Both the position numbers and the translations under genes were made by a program. Below are positions 1-7,764 of a stretch of 64,000 bases of DNA, one piece after another. Within the stretch, counting starts at the first letter, position 1, and each line of letters begins with the position of its first letter. The DNA is from Christiangramia gaetbulicola (GTDB lineage Bacteria; Bacteroidota; Bacteroidia; Flavobacteriales; Flavobacteriaceae): contig NZ_QBKQ01000001.1 of NCBI RefSeq assembly GCF_003054225.1, positions 1 through 64,000 of the forward strand. The letters are read 5' to 3'. Below the pieces are notes generated by a model. It ran no database searches and was not told where the DNA came from. It was given only the letters and a program-made list of their open reading frames with translations.

Positions 1-24
1 CATCGCTTACTCTCAAAGCGGGTG

Positions 25-57
25 CAAATATAAAACGACTTTTCTTCTCCAACCAAA
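25..57 (-). promoter_or_regulatory. Leftward promoter P1 (Bacteroidota type)
   Basis: On the minus strand this reads TTTGG at 57-53 and TATATTTG at 32-25, matching the Bacteroidota -33 (TTTG) and -7 (TAnnTTTG) elements with about 20-21 bp between them. The bases just downstream, CACCCGC, are GC-rich, a discriminator type linked to stringently controlled stable-RNA promoters in other bacteria. Transcription would leave the window on the left. Confidence 0.7.
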
Positions 58-160
58 TAAAAATGAACTTTTTTTTATCCGGTTTTTAAAGGAGCCTCTT
101 CTGCCTATCCCTTATACCACGTACCCTTAATGAACGATCGCTTCGTTTTTAAAGCGGGTG

Positions 161-193
161 CAAATATAGAACGACTTTTCTTCTCCAACCAAA
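161..193 (-). promoter_or_regulatory. Leftward promoter P2 (Bacteroidota type)
   Basis: The same arrangement as P1, 136 bp upstream: minus-strand TTTGG at 193-189 and TATATTTG at 168-161, followed by the same CACCCGC discriminator. The sequence between the two boxes is nearly identical to P1 (one difference). Confidence 0.7.
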
Positions 194-296
194 TAAAAAA
201 CAATCTTTTTTTATTTAATTTTTGAAGGCCGATCTCATCGCTATCCCCCATCATCAGTACTTTCAGTGAACGTACGCCTTGCTCTCAAAGCGGCTG

Positions 297-329
297 CAAA
301 TATACACCAACTTCTTTCTTCTAACCAAA
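297..329 (-). promoter_or_regulatory. Leftward promoter P3 (Bacteroidota type)
   Basis: Third copy: minus-strand TTTGG at 329-325 and TATATTTG at 304-297, with discriminator CAGCCGC. The spacer has diverged from P1 and P2 but both boxes are kept, which argues for selection on promoter function. Confidence 0.65.
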
Positions 330-462
330 CATTATTTTAAGTTTTTTTAAGAAAAAACAACAGTTAACCTCTAACCCACTGCCCATCAATTATTTCAAGT
401 AGAATAAAAGTAAAAACCCTATTCAGTAAGCCACATGGCTTCAAAAAATGAACTACTATATA

Positions 463-478
463 ATAAGGTATACCTTAT
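463..478. other. 16-bp perfect palindrome upstream of thrS
   Basis: ATAAGGTATACCTTAT is a perfect 16-bp palindrome about 34 bp upstream of the -33 element of the thrS promoter. It has no T-tract and little G+C, so it does not look like a terminator. It could be a dimeric-regulator operator or could be chance in AT-rich DNA. Confidence 0.4.
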
Positions 479-511
479 ATAATAATAAAGTCACCTATAT
501 ACATATATGTA

Positions 512-542
512 TTGTGCAACCAAATCCAACACCTTATCTTTG
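512..542 (+). promoter_or_regulatory. thrS operon promoter
   Basis: TTG at 512-514 and TATCTTTG at 535-542 are separated by 20 bp and match the Bacteroidota -33 and -7 consensus. Transcription should start about 5-8 bp after 542, leaving a very short leader before the thrS start. The ATG at 512 lies inside the promoter and so cannot be the start codon. Confidence 0.75.
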
Positions 543-565
543 TGGCTTCGCAAAAAATGAATATA

Positions 566-2518
566 ATGATCAAGATTACTCTGCCAGACGGAAGTATTAA
601 AGAGTTTGAAAAAGGCACCACTCCAATGGAGGTAGCCAAAAGTATTAGTGAAGGCTTAGCCAGAAACGTCATTTCAGCTAAATTTAATGATGAAACGGTG
701 GAAGTTTCCACACCATTAAATACCGATGGCAATCTTGTTTTATTCACCTGGAGCAACGAAGAAGGGAAGAAAGCTTTCTGGCATTCTACTTCTCACGTTA
801 TGGCCCAGGCGATCCAGGATCTTTATCCCGGTGCTAAACTTACTATAGGACCAGCCATCGAAAGAGGCTTTTATTATGATATAGATTTCGGTGATCAAAA
901 GATCTCTGAAAACGACTTCAAAAAGATCGAAGAAAGAATGCTGGAGATCGCTCGTGGGAAACATGATTTCCAGATGAGAGAAGTTAGCAAGCAGGAAGCT
1001 CTTGATTTTTATAAAAATGAGAACAATCAGTTCAAGGTGGAACTTATTGAAAACCTTGAAGACGGAGATATCACTTTCTGTGATCACGATACCTTTACCG
1101 ACCTATGTCGTGGAGGCCATATTCCTAATACCGGGATCATTAAGGCAGTTAAATTAATGAGCGTTGCCGGAGCATACTGGAGAGGTGACGAGAAGAATCC
1201 GCAGCTAACAAGAGTCTATGGAATTTCTTTTCCGAAGCAAAAAGAATTAAAAGAATATTTAGAGCTTCTAGAAGAAGCAAAAAAACGCGACCATAGAAAA
1301 CTGGGAAAAGAGCTTGAATTATTCACCTTTTCACAAAAAGTTGGTCAGGGATTACCTTTATGGCTACCTAAAGGAGCTGCTTTAAGAGAAAGACTGGAGA
1401 ACTTCCTGAAGAAGGCACAGAAGAAAGCCGGATACGAAATGGTGGTGAGCCCACATATTGGTAGTAAAGAACTATATGTGACTTCTGGCCATTATGCAAA
1501 ATATGGTGAAGACAGTTTTCAGCCTATTACCACTCCTAACGAAGGAGAGGAATTTATGCTGAAACCGATGAACTGCCCGCACCATTGCGAAATGTACAAT
1601 GCATCTTCATGGAGTTACCGTGATCTTCCGAAGAGATTTGCAGAATTCGGCACTGTTTATAGATATGAGCAAAGTGGAGAATTACACGGATTAACAAGGG
1701 TGAGAGGTTTTACCCAGGATGATGCGCATATCTTCTGTATGCCGGAACAACTGGATGAGGAGTTCAAAAAAGTAATTGACCTTACCTTATACGTATTCTC
1801 TTCTTTAGGATTTGAAGATTTTACTGCACAGGTATCTTTGAGAGATCCTGAAAACAAGGAAAAATATATTGGCTCTGATGATGTTTGGGAAAAAGCAGAA
1901 AGCGCCATTATTAATGCCGCTAAAGAAAAAGGACTTAACTACGTAGTTGAAACCGGGGAGGCAGCTTTCTACGGACCAAAATTAGACTTTATGGTCAAAG
2001 ATGCCTTGGGTAGAAGCTGGCAACTTGGAACCATACAGGTAGATTATAATTTACCGGAGCGCTTTGACCTGACATATAAAGGAAGTGACAATGAGTCACA
2101 CCGCCCTGTTATGATCCACAGAGCTCCTTTTGGAAGTATGGAACGCTTTATTGCCATCTTACTTGAGCATACTGGTGGAAACTTCCCGCTTTGGTTAATG
2201 CCGGAACAGGCTATTATTCTCTCGCTCAGTGAGAAATATGAAAAATACTCACAAAAAGTTTTAACTTTGCTTGAAAATAACGAAATTCGCGCCCTTGTTG
2301 ACAACAGAAGCGAGACAATAGGTAAGAAAATCAGGGAAGCAGAAGTTAACAAATTCCCTTATATGCTTATTGTTGGGGAGCAGGAAGCCAATGATGGTAC
2401 GATTTCTGTACGTAAACATAGCGAAGGTGATTTGGGCACGATGAAGATTGAAGACTTTGCAAATTTGATTAATTCAGAAATCAATAGTACCTTAAAGCCT
2501 TTTAAAACTGAAGTTTAA
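566..2518 (+). CDS. thrS: Threonyl-tRNA synthetase
   Basis: Charges tRNA-Thr with threonine in the cytoplasm (class II synthetase). The 650-residue product has an N-terminal TGS domain (about 1-62), an editing domain with HSTSH at 73-77 and CRGGH further on, then the catalytic core with zinc-ligand cysteine in MNCPHHC, motif 2 around [12 protein letters not shown], and motif 3 in [10 protein letters not shown], followed by an anticodon-binding domain. The ATG at 566 fits the usual MIKITLPDG start; an ATG at 557 is also possible, but the earlier ATG at 512 is upstream of the transcription start. It is the first gene of a thrS-infC-rpmI-rplT operon, the arrangement also seen in E. coli. Length and motifs are complete. 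Confidence 0.97.
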   Translation: MIKITLPDGSIKEFEKGTTPMEVAKSISEGLARNVISAKFNDETVEVSTPLNTDGNLVLFTWSNEEGKKAFWHSTSHVMAQAIQDLYPGAKLTIGPAIERGFYYDIDFGDQKISENDFKKIEERMLEIARGKHDFQMREVSKQEALDFYKNENNQFKVELIENLEDGDITFCDHDTFTDLCRGGHIPNTGIIKAVKLMSVAGAYWRGDEKNPQLTRVYGISFPKQKELKEYLELLEEAKKRDHRKLGKELELFTFSQKVGQGLPLWLPKGAALRERLENFLKKAQKKAGYEMVVSPHIGSKELYVTSGHYAKYGEDSFQPITTPNEGEEFMLKPMNCPHHCEMYNASSWSYRDLPKRFAEFGTVYRYEQSGELHGLTRVRGFTQDDAHIFCMPEQLDEEFKKVIDLTLYVFSSLGFEDFTAQVSLRDPENKEKYIGSDDVWEKAESAIINAAKEKGLNYVVETGEAAFYGPKLDFMVKDALGRSWQLGTIQVDYNLPERFDLTYKGSDNESHRPVMIHRAPFGSMERFIAILLEHTGGNFPLWLMPEQAIILSLSEKYEKYSQKVLTLLENNEIRALVDNRSETIGKKIREAEVNKFPYMLIVGEQEANDGTISVRKHSEGDLGTMKIEDFANLINSEINSTLKPFKTEV

Positions 2519-2533
2519 TTAAAATTACAAGCC

Positions 2534-3091
2534 ATAGCTATACGTAGAAAAAAACCGAACAGATTCGGAAGACAAAAAGAAGAACAACACCGAATCAACG
2601 AGAAAATTAAAGCAGACGAGGTACGCCTTGTTGGTGATAATGTGGAAATGGATGTATATCCAATCAGGAAAGCCCTTGCTATTGCACAAGAACAGGAGCT
2701 TGACCTGGTAGAAATTTCTCCAAATGCCAAACCACCTGTGGTTAAGGTCATGGACTATAAAAAGTTTCTTTACGAACAAAAGAAACGTGAAAAAGCCATG
2801 AAAGCCAAAGCCAGTAAAGTGGTTGTTAAAGAAATTCGATTTGGTCCTAATACAGACGATCATGATTACGAATTCAAAAAACGAAATGCTGAAAAGTTTT
2901 TGAAAGACGGTGCAAAGCTTAAGGCTTTTGTATTCTTTAAAGGTCGTTCTATAGTTTTTAAAGATAAAGGAGAGATCCTTCTTTTAAGACTTGCACAGGA
3001 TCTTGAAGAATACGGTAAAGTTGAACAAATGCCGAAGTTGGAAGGAAAACGTATGACCATGTTTTTATCTCCAACTAAGAAATCGAAATAA
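2534..3091 (+). CDS. infC: Translation initiation factor IF-3, ATA start codon
   Basis: IF-3 binds the 30S subunit and proofreads initiator tRNA and start codon. The product has the IF3 N domain ([14 protein letters not shown]) and C domain ([30 protein letters not shown]). The first ATG, at 2642, would remove about 36 residues of the conserved N domain. The reading frame is open from 2519, and reading from ATA at 2534 gives [10 protein letters not shown] and then [17 protein letters not shown], which matches the family's MAIRR start and gives the expected length of about 185 residues. Non-canonical AUU or AUC starts in infC are known from other bacteria and allow IF-3 to repress its own synthesis; the ATA call here is an inference from reading frame and family N-terminus. 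It begins 15 bp after thrS. Confidence 0.9.
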   Translation: MAIRRKKPNRFGRQKEEQHRINEKIKADEVRLVGDNVEMDVYPIRKALAIAQEQELDLVEISPNAKPPVVKVMDYKKFLYEQKKREKAMKAKASKVVVKEIRFGPNTDDHDYEFKKRNAEKFLKDGAKLKAFVFFKGRSIVFKDKGEILLLRLAQDLEEYGKVEQMPKLEGKRMTMFLSPTKKSK

Positions 3092-3127
3092 ATAGAATAA
3101 GAGAGTTAATTATAAAAAAGGACAGCA

Positions 3128-3325
3128 ATGCCTAAAATGAAAACTAAATCCAGTGCCAAGAAGCGTTTCAAGCTAACAGGTACAGGTAAGATTAAAAGAA
3201 AGCACGCGTTTAAGAGTCACATCTTAACAAAGAAGTCTAAGAAACGTAAGCTAGCCTTAACTCACAGTACTTTGGTGCATGATGCAGATAAGGACAATGT
3301 CAAACTTCAATTACGTTTAAAGTAA
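3128..3325 (+). CDS. rpmI: 50S ribosomal protein L35
   Basis: A 65-residue, very basic protein with the L35 pattern [20 protein letters not shown] followed by a [20 protein letters not shown] segment. It is a component of the large ribosomal subunit. It sits between infC and rplT, the standard position, 36 bp downstream of infC. The length is normal for the family. Confidence 0.97.
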
Positions 3326-3433
3326 TTTGAAGCTCTTGAGGTTTAATTAATTTATTTAACCATGGAGTTGGGCAAAATTTAAAAATTTTAAAAGTGTCGA
3401 TTTTCGACCGCCTGCTACAAAAAAATGTAAAAT
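3326..3433 (+). promoter_or_regulatory. rpmI-rplT intergenic leader with a small hairpin
   Basis: This 108-bp gap is long for a ribosomal-protein operon. It contains GTCGA (3396-3400), a TTT loop, and TCGAC (3404-3408), a perfect 5-bp stem 25 bp before the rplT start. L20 represses its own operon in E. coli and B. subtilis through RNA structure, so an L20-binding element is possible here, but no recognised L20-leader sequence was identified. Confidence 0.3.
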
Positions 3434-3778
3434 ATGCCAAGATCAGTAAACTCAGTTGCCAAAAGGGCACGTAGAAAAAAAGTTTTAAAGCAAGCAAAAG
3501 GTTATTTCGGACGTCGTAAAAACGTTTGGACTGTTGCTAAAAATGCGGTTGACAAAGCTATGCTTTATGCATACAGAGACCGTAAAGCTAAGAAACGTAA
3601 CTTCCGTTCTTTATGGATTATGCGTATTAACGCTGCTGCCAGACAAGAAGGATTATCTTATTCTCAATTTATGGGGAAACTTAAAGCCAGTGAAATTGGA
3701 TTGAACCGTAAGGTTCTTGCCGATTTGGCGATGAACAACCCAGAGGCTTTTAAAGCAATTGTAGAAAAAGTAAAATAA
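3434..3778 (+). CDS. rplT: 50S ribosomal protein L20
   Basis: A 114-residue basic protein that binds 23S rRNA early in large-subunit assembly. It shows the family pattern throughout: [48 protein letters not shown] and the C-terminal [16 protein letters not shown]. It closes the thrS-infC-rpmI-rplT operon and is followed at once by a strong terminator. Confidence 0.97.
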   Translation: MPRSVNSVAKRARRKKVLKQAKGYFGRRKNVWTVAKNAVDKAMLYAYRDRKAKKRNFRSLWIMRINAAARQEGLSYSQFMGKLKASEIGLNRKVLADLAMNNPEAFKAIVEKVK

Positions 3779-3802
3779 AACGATTACACTCTCTTATAAA
3801 AA

Positions 3803-3828
3803 AATCCCGCTTTTTGCGGGATTTTTTA
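3803..3828. terminator. Bidirectional rho-independent terminator
   Basis: AATCCCGC (3803-3810), loop TTTTT, GCGGGATT (3816-3823), followed by a T-run on the plus strand and preceded by an A-run that gives a T-run on the minus strand. It ends the rplT operon and also the leftward antiporter gene, whose stop codon overlaps its edge. Confidence 0.9.
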
Positions 3829-5979
3829 TTTTCCGGTCTTCCTGAACAAGCCTGATATTTGCCGGAATAAATCATCAAGCTTTTCAACTGGGCCAATAAC
3901 CGACGCATCCATAAGATTACTGCTGCTTTTCTCCAGGGAACTATCGTTATAGATATAAGCAAGAATAAAACTCTTCGTATTCAAAGTCTCTATAAGCTGT
4001 TCTTTAATATTCCGCGGAAAAAAGTCCCGGGAAGAAACTTTCTTACTTCTGAAAACCATAACTACATTATCATCCTCTTTCGATGTTTCCAGAGTTTTCA
4101 GAATATCATTTTGACTCCCCGCAGGGAAAAACTCAGATTCGAGAGTATAATCCTTTCGAACTTTTTCCAAAATCTCCAGACATCTCTCTGTACCATAAAT
4201 ATTAATCTTTGCTCCGGAATTTCTCCCTAACTGCCAGATCTTATTCAATAAAGTAGGGAAACCAGTATCATTCTCTACTCCTTCCGGTAGAAATACCAGA
4301 TGTCTTTTAATTGTATTTATAGGGAAGTAGGATTTATATATAAAGGTGTTGGCCTGAATATTAGCAAGCACTTCTTCAGTTAAGTCCCCAAGAAAGGAAT
4401 CAGACAATTTTTCCTTGACATGCAGGCCCAGTAAAATATCTGTGATTCTATTTTCACGTACGGCACTAAGAATACCATTCTTGAAATTTGAATCATATCT
4501 TAGAACAGGAAACAAATAATCATTGCTTGCGATCGCAATTTCAGAAGCCCTGCTTAAAAGTTGCTGGGCCATCTTTTCGTCCTGAAGGTCATTTTTCTTA
4601 TTATCCAGAACATTTAAAGCAAATAATTCGGTGTTAGAGCCAGACTTCAAGAGGATCGCCAGATTGATCAATTCTTCCACATTATTAATGTTCTTTACCG
4701 AAATCAATATTCGCTCGGCCATGGCCGGTTCGTCTGACCTATCCTTCCCCGCTTCAGAAATTAAAATTCCCTTACCTCCTTTTGCAGCAGATATAGTAGC
4801 CAAGGTACAAGTAAAGAGGATCATTAAAATAGTTCCGTTTAATACACTTTCATTAAGCAGTCTAATGGGCTCACCATTTTCCTGCTGACCCAATATTACA
4901 TTGTAACCTATTAAAACGGCCGCCAAAGTAGCAGCGGCCTGGGCATTACTTAATCCAAAGATCACCAGCCTTTCATTGTTAGAAAATTTAAATGTTCTCT
5001 GGGTAAAGTATGCCGCCAGATATTTCGAAGAAGTCGCAATAAGGATCATTACCCCGCCCACAATCAGGGTATCCTCATCTTCAAAAAACAACTTATAGTT
5101 TATAAGCATCCCTATTCCTATCAGGAAGAATGGGATAAAAATGGCGTTCCCTACAAATTCTACCCGGTTCATAAGGGCCGAATTTCTAGGAATAAGTCTG
5201 TTCAGAGATAACCCGGCTAAGAAAGCACCAATAATTCCTTCAACCCCGGCCAACTCTGCCAGGAATGCCGCAAGGAAAACCATGACCAGGACAAAAATAT
5301 ACTGAGCTACGTTGTCTTCAATTTTTCTAAAGAACCACCTTCCAACAATAGGAAATACAAAAAGTACGGTGAATCCAAATACCAGAACAGAAAAGGTCAA
5401 TTTGAGCCAGAATAAGGAACCAACTTCACCTTTGGTCATTCCTACAATGACAGCCAATACTAAAAGTGCCAGGGTATCTGTTATGATAGTACCACCCACG
5501 GTGATATTTACTGCAATGTTGCGGGCAATTCCAAGTTTTCTGATGATAGGATAGGCAATGAGAGTGTGAGAGGCGAACATACTAGCAAGAAGTACGGAGC
5601 TTAGAATCGAAAAATTCAGAATATAATATCCACCAAGTATTCCGAAGAGCATAGGAATACTGAAAGTGTAGAGTCCGAATACGATACTTTTTCCCTTATT
5701 TTTCTTGAAGTCACCCATATCAACCTCAAGCCCGGCCAGGAACATGATATAGAGCAATCCTGCAGTACCGGAAAGAATGATACCACTATCCCTTTCGATA
5801 AGATTTAAGCCAAAAGGACCAATAACAGCTCCCGCCAGGATCAAACCAAGTATAGATGGCGCTCTTAATCTATTAAAGAGTACGGGAATTACGAGTATTA
5901 TAAGAAGAATGATAAGGAACTTTAATACCGGGTTGGTAAGAGGCAGTGAAAAATCTATACTATAAAACACTCCCATCAT
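3826..5979 (-). CDS. CPA2-family cation:proton antiporter with C-terminal Usp-like region
   Basis: An inner-membrane Na+ or K+/H+ exchanger of the Kef/CPA2 type. The 717-residue protein has about twelve hydrophobic segments in residues 1-410, including LRAPSILGLILAGAVIGPFG and a LAELAGVEGIIGAFLAGL segment typical of the family. This is followed by about 300 soluble residues (AERILISVKNINNVEELINLAILLK and beyond) resembling one or two universal-stress-protein domains that may sense nucleotides. The first two codons are both ATG; either could be the start. No KTN/RCK domain is seen, so it is closer to the NhaP/CPA2-Usp group common in Bacteroidota. Ion specificity cannot be told from sequence. 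The gene lies 22 bp after yjbQ. Confidence 0.85.
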   Translation of the reverse strand: MMGVFYSIDFSLPLTNPVLKFLIILLIILVIPVLFNRLRAPSILGLILAGAVIGPFGLNLIERDSGIILSGTAGLLYIMFLAGLEVDMGDFKKNKGKSIVFGLYTFSIPMLFGILGGYYILNFSILSSVLLASMFASHTLIAYPIIRKLGIARNIAVNITVGGTIITDTLALLVLAVIVGMTKGEVGSLFWLKLTFSVLVFGFTVLFVFPIVGRWFFRKIEDNVAQYIFVLVMVFLAAFLAELAGVEGIIGAFLAGLSLNRLIPRNSALMNRVEFVGNAIFIPFFLIGIGMLINYKLFFEDEDTLIVGGVMILIATSSKYLAAYFTQRTFKFSNNERLVIFGLSNAQAAATLAAVLIGYNVILGQQENGEPIRLLNESVLNGTILMILFTCTLATISAAKGGKGILISEAGKDRSDEPAMAERILISVKNINNVEELINLAILLKSGSNTELFALNVLDNKKNDLQDEKMAQQLLSRASEIAIASNDYLFPVLRYDSNFKNGILSAVRENRITDILLGLHVKEKLSDSFLGDLTEEVLANIQANTFIYKSYFPINTIKRHLVFLPEGVENDTGFPTLLNKIWQLGRNSGAKINIYGTERCLEILEKVRKDYTLESEFFPAGSQNDILKTLETSKEDDNVVMVFRSKKVSSRDFFPRNIKEQLIETLNTKSFILAYIYNDSSLEKSSSNLMDASVIGPVEKLDDLFRQISGLFRKTGK

Positions 5980-6001
5980 TCTTGATAATTAAGATAATTT
6001 T

Positions 6002-6433
6002 TCAGGCAAACTCCTCGCCCATCGCGGTAAGCACCAGTTTCCTTGAGCCTCCATTATTTCTATGTTCACAAAGGTAAATTCCCTGCCATGTCCCCAGGTT
6101 AAGTTTGCCATTAGATATCGGAATCTGTAGAGAGACACCGGTTAAAGCGCTTTTAATATGAGCGGGCATGTCATCAGATCCCTCCAGGGTATGTCTATAA
6201 TATGGTTGATCCTCGGGCACCATTTTATTGAAATGACTTTCAAAATCTTCTCGTACCGTCGCATCTGCATTTTCATTAATCGCCAGACCCGCCGAGGTAT
6301 GTTTTATAAATACATTCAGGATCCCAAATTCTATTTCTTCAATTTCGGAAAAGTGATCCACTATTTCATCAGTGATCAAATGAAAACCGCGGCTACGCGG
6401 TTTCAATCTCAATTCTGTCTGATAAATTTCCAT
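6002..6433 (-). CDS. YjbQ-family protein
   Basis: A 143-residue protein of the YjbQ/UPF0047 family, whose E. coli member has weak thiamine-phosphate synthase activity; the true role is not settled. The conserved signatures are present: HTSAGLAINENAD, then DDMPAHIKSALTG, then LGTWQGIYLCEHR and the C-terminal LTAMGE. The start MEIYQTELRL at 6433 fits the family; an upstream in-frame start would add 18 residues that overlap the preceding gene and have no family counterpart. It starts 10 bp after the secreted-protein gene, so the two are probably co-transcribed. Confidence 0.85.
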   Translation of the reverse strand: MEIYQTELRLKPRSRGFHLITDEIVDHFSEIEEIEFGILNVFIKHTSAGLAINENADATVREDFESHFNKMVPEDQPYYRHTLEGSDDMPAHIKSALTGVSLQIPISNGKLNLGTWQGIYLCEHRNNGGSRKLVLTAMGEEFA

Positions 6434-6443
6434 AAAATTAAAT

Positions 6444-7730
6444 TTAGGTCTTTTGCTCCTTCTTCTTGGCTGCCGGGAACAGAACATTGTTTAGTATCAA
6501 TCTGTAGCCCGGGGAATTTGGATGAAGCTCCAGTTCTGTCTTTGGATCTCCTACCCGATGCTGATAATCTTCAGGGTCATGACCACCATAAAAGGTAAAG
6601 AAGCCTTTTCCTTTTACTCCATGGATATACCTTGCTTCGCCATTAAGCTTACTTTCGCCCATGATCAAAACACCAGGTTTTACGGTATCTGGATCATAAC
6701 TCGTGGTTTGTCCCATAAAACCCTTGACCAGCCTGGTATGATTTTGAGTAAGCATTGTAGGAACAACGTCCCATTTTGCTGAATAATCCATCAGGCTAAA
6801 ATAATCTGTCTCTTTCTGGATCTGCCTTTTAGCGGTCATATCTATACTGGAGAATTCATAAACCATAGGATTTCTCTCCAGTTCGAAATTGGTAAAAGCG
6901 AAGGTATTATTGAAATCTATTTTGGCCTGGTAACCGGGTTCACTTGGATCACCATCAAACATCGCTTCCACAATATCAACCCCTTCTGCAGCTAGAGCTA
7001 TATCAAAACTATCTGTTGCGCTGCACATGGCGAACATAAAACCACCGCCAATCACATAGTCCCTTATCTTTAAAGCGACAGCAAGTTTTTCATCAGAAAC
7101 CTTAGAATATCCTAGCTCTGATGCTAATTCTTCTGCCTCTTTCTTCTCCTGAATGTACCAGGGAGCTGTCCTGAAAGCTCGGTAAAACTTACCGTATTGC
7201 CCGGTAAAATCTTCGTGATGGAGATGCAACCAGTCATATAAGAGCAAAGCATCGTTTAAAACTTCCTTGTCATATATAGTTTTATACGGGATCTCCGCAT
7301 AAGTAAGCGCCATGGTTACAGCATCATCCCAAGGCTTGTTACCCGTTGGACTGTAAACTGCGATCTTGGGCGCCTTTTCTAAAGCCACAGATTCCATATT
7401 TTTAGTAGGGCTGCTGATCTCTTCAAGGATAGACACCGCCATATTATCACTGATCAGTTCAAAATCTACTCCGCGAATCTGGCATTCTTTCCTTAATTTT
7501 TCTGAATCGGCTATAAGAAAAGAACCACCCCGGTAATTCAAAAGCCAATTGACGCTCAGCTGATTTTCCAGTGAATAATATACAATTCCATAAGCCTTAA
7601 GGTGGTTACTCTGGGTATCTGCGTCCATAGGAATAAGAATTTTAGAGGCAGACATTTGAAAACTAAAGAGTATAAAAAAAGAAAGCAGCAAAGTAACTTT
7701 CGATACTTTACTGCTTAATATTTTAATCAT
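6444..7730 (-). CDS. Secreted protein, commonly mislabelled asparagine synthetase B
   Basis: A 428-residue protein that begins with a signal peptide (MIKILSSKVSKVTLLLSFFI..., likely cleaved near SA-SKILIPMDA) and so acts outside the cytoplasm. Close relatives in Bacteroidota are often annotated as asparagine synthetase B, but I see no PP-loop (SGGxDS) and no N-terminal catalytic cysteine, and a secreted ATP-dependent synthetase makes little sense. Recognisable segments are HLKAYGIVYYSLE, WLHLHHEDFTGQYGKF and FTFYGGHDPEDYQHRVGD; HLHHEDF and GGHDPED are histidine/acid-rich and could be metal or active sites. The start at 7730 follows AGGAA at a normal Shine-Dalgarno distance and lies 34 bp after dnaB. 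Function unknown. Confidence 0.75.
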   Translation of the reverse strand: MIKILSSKVSKVTLLLSFFILFSFQMSASKILIPMDADTQSNHLKAYGIVYYSLENQLSVNWLLNYRGGSFLIADSEKLRKECQIRGVDFELISDNMAVSILEEISSPTKNMESVALEKAPKIAVYSPTGNKPWDDAVTMALTYAEIPYKTIYDKEVLNDALLLYDWLHLHHEDFTGQYGKFYRAFRTAPWYIQEKKEAEELASELGYSKVSDEKLAVALKIRDYVIGGGFMFAMCSATDSFDIALAAEGVDIVEAMFDGDPSEPGYQAKIDFNNTFAFTNFELERNPMVYEFSSIDMTAKRQIQKETDYFSLMDYSAKWDVVPTMLTQNHTRLVKGFMGQTTSYDPDTVKPGVLIMGESKLNGEARYIHGVKGKGFFTFYGGHDPEDYQHRVGDPKTELELHPNSPGYRLILNNVLFPAAKKKEQKT

Positions 7731-7764
7731 AGAAGTTCCTTTAGCTGAACTCAGCTTATTCTTT

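Larger units (their letters stand above)
1..345 (-). repeat. Three tandem 136-bp-spaced promoter-bearing repeats
   Basis: Three copies of a roughly 60-65 bp block occur at about 12-78, 148-214 and 284-345. Each contains AAAGCGGNTGCAAATATA followed by an A/C-rich stretch, CCAACCAAA (copies 1 and 2) or TAACCAAAC (copy 3), and a T-rich run. The CAAATATA cores lie at 25-32, 161-168 and 297-304, which is exactly 136 bp apart each time. Copies 1 and 2 are nearly identical across the block; copy 3 is more diverged. The spacer between blocks also keeps a weak TGAACGNTCGCTT-like segment, so the whole 136-bp unit was probably duplicated. Read on the minus strand each block is a promoter (listed separately). 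Nothing else is seen here. Confidence 0.85.

Noticed and set aside
512-565. An earlier in-frame ATG for thrS at 512
   Set aside because: It lies inside the promoter (-33 at 512-514, -7 at 535-542) and adds residues with no family match; 566 gives the normal N-terminus.
2642-2644. ATG as the start of infC
   Set aside because: It would cut into the conserved N domain; homologous sequence continues upstream to 2534.
6434-6487. Upstream extension of the YjbQ gene to 6487
   Set aside because: The extra 18 residues are basic, have no family counterpart and overlap the upstream gene.
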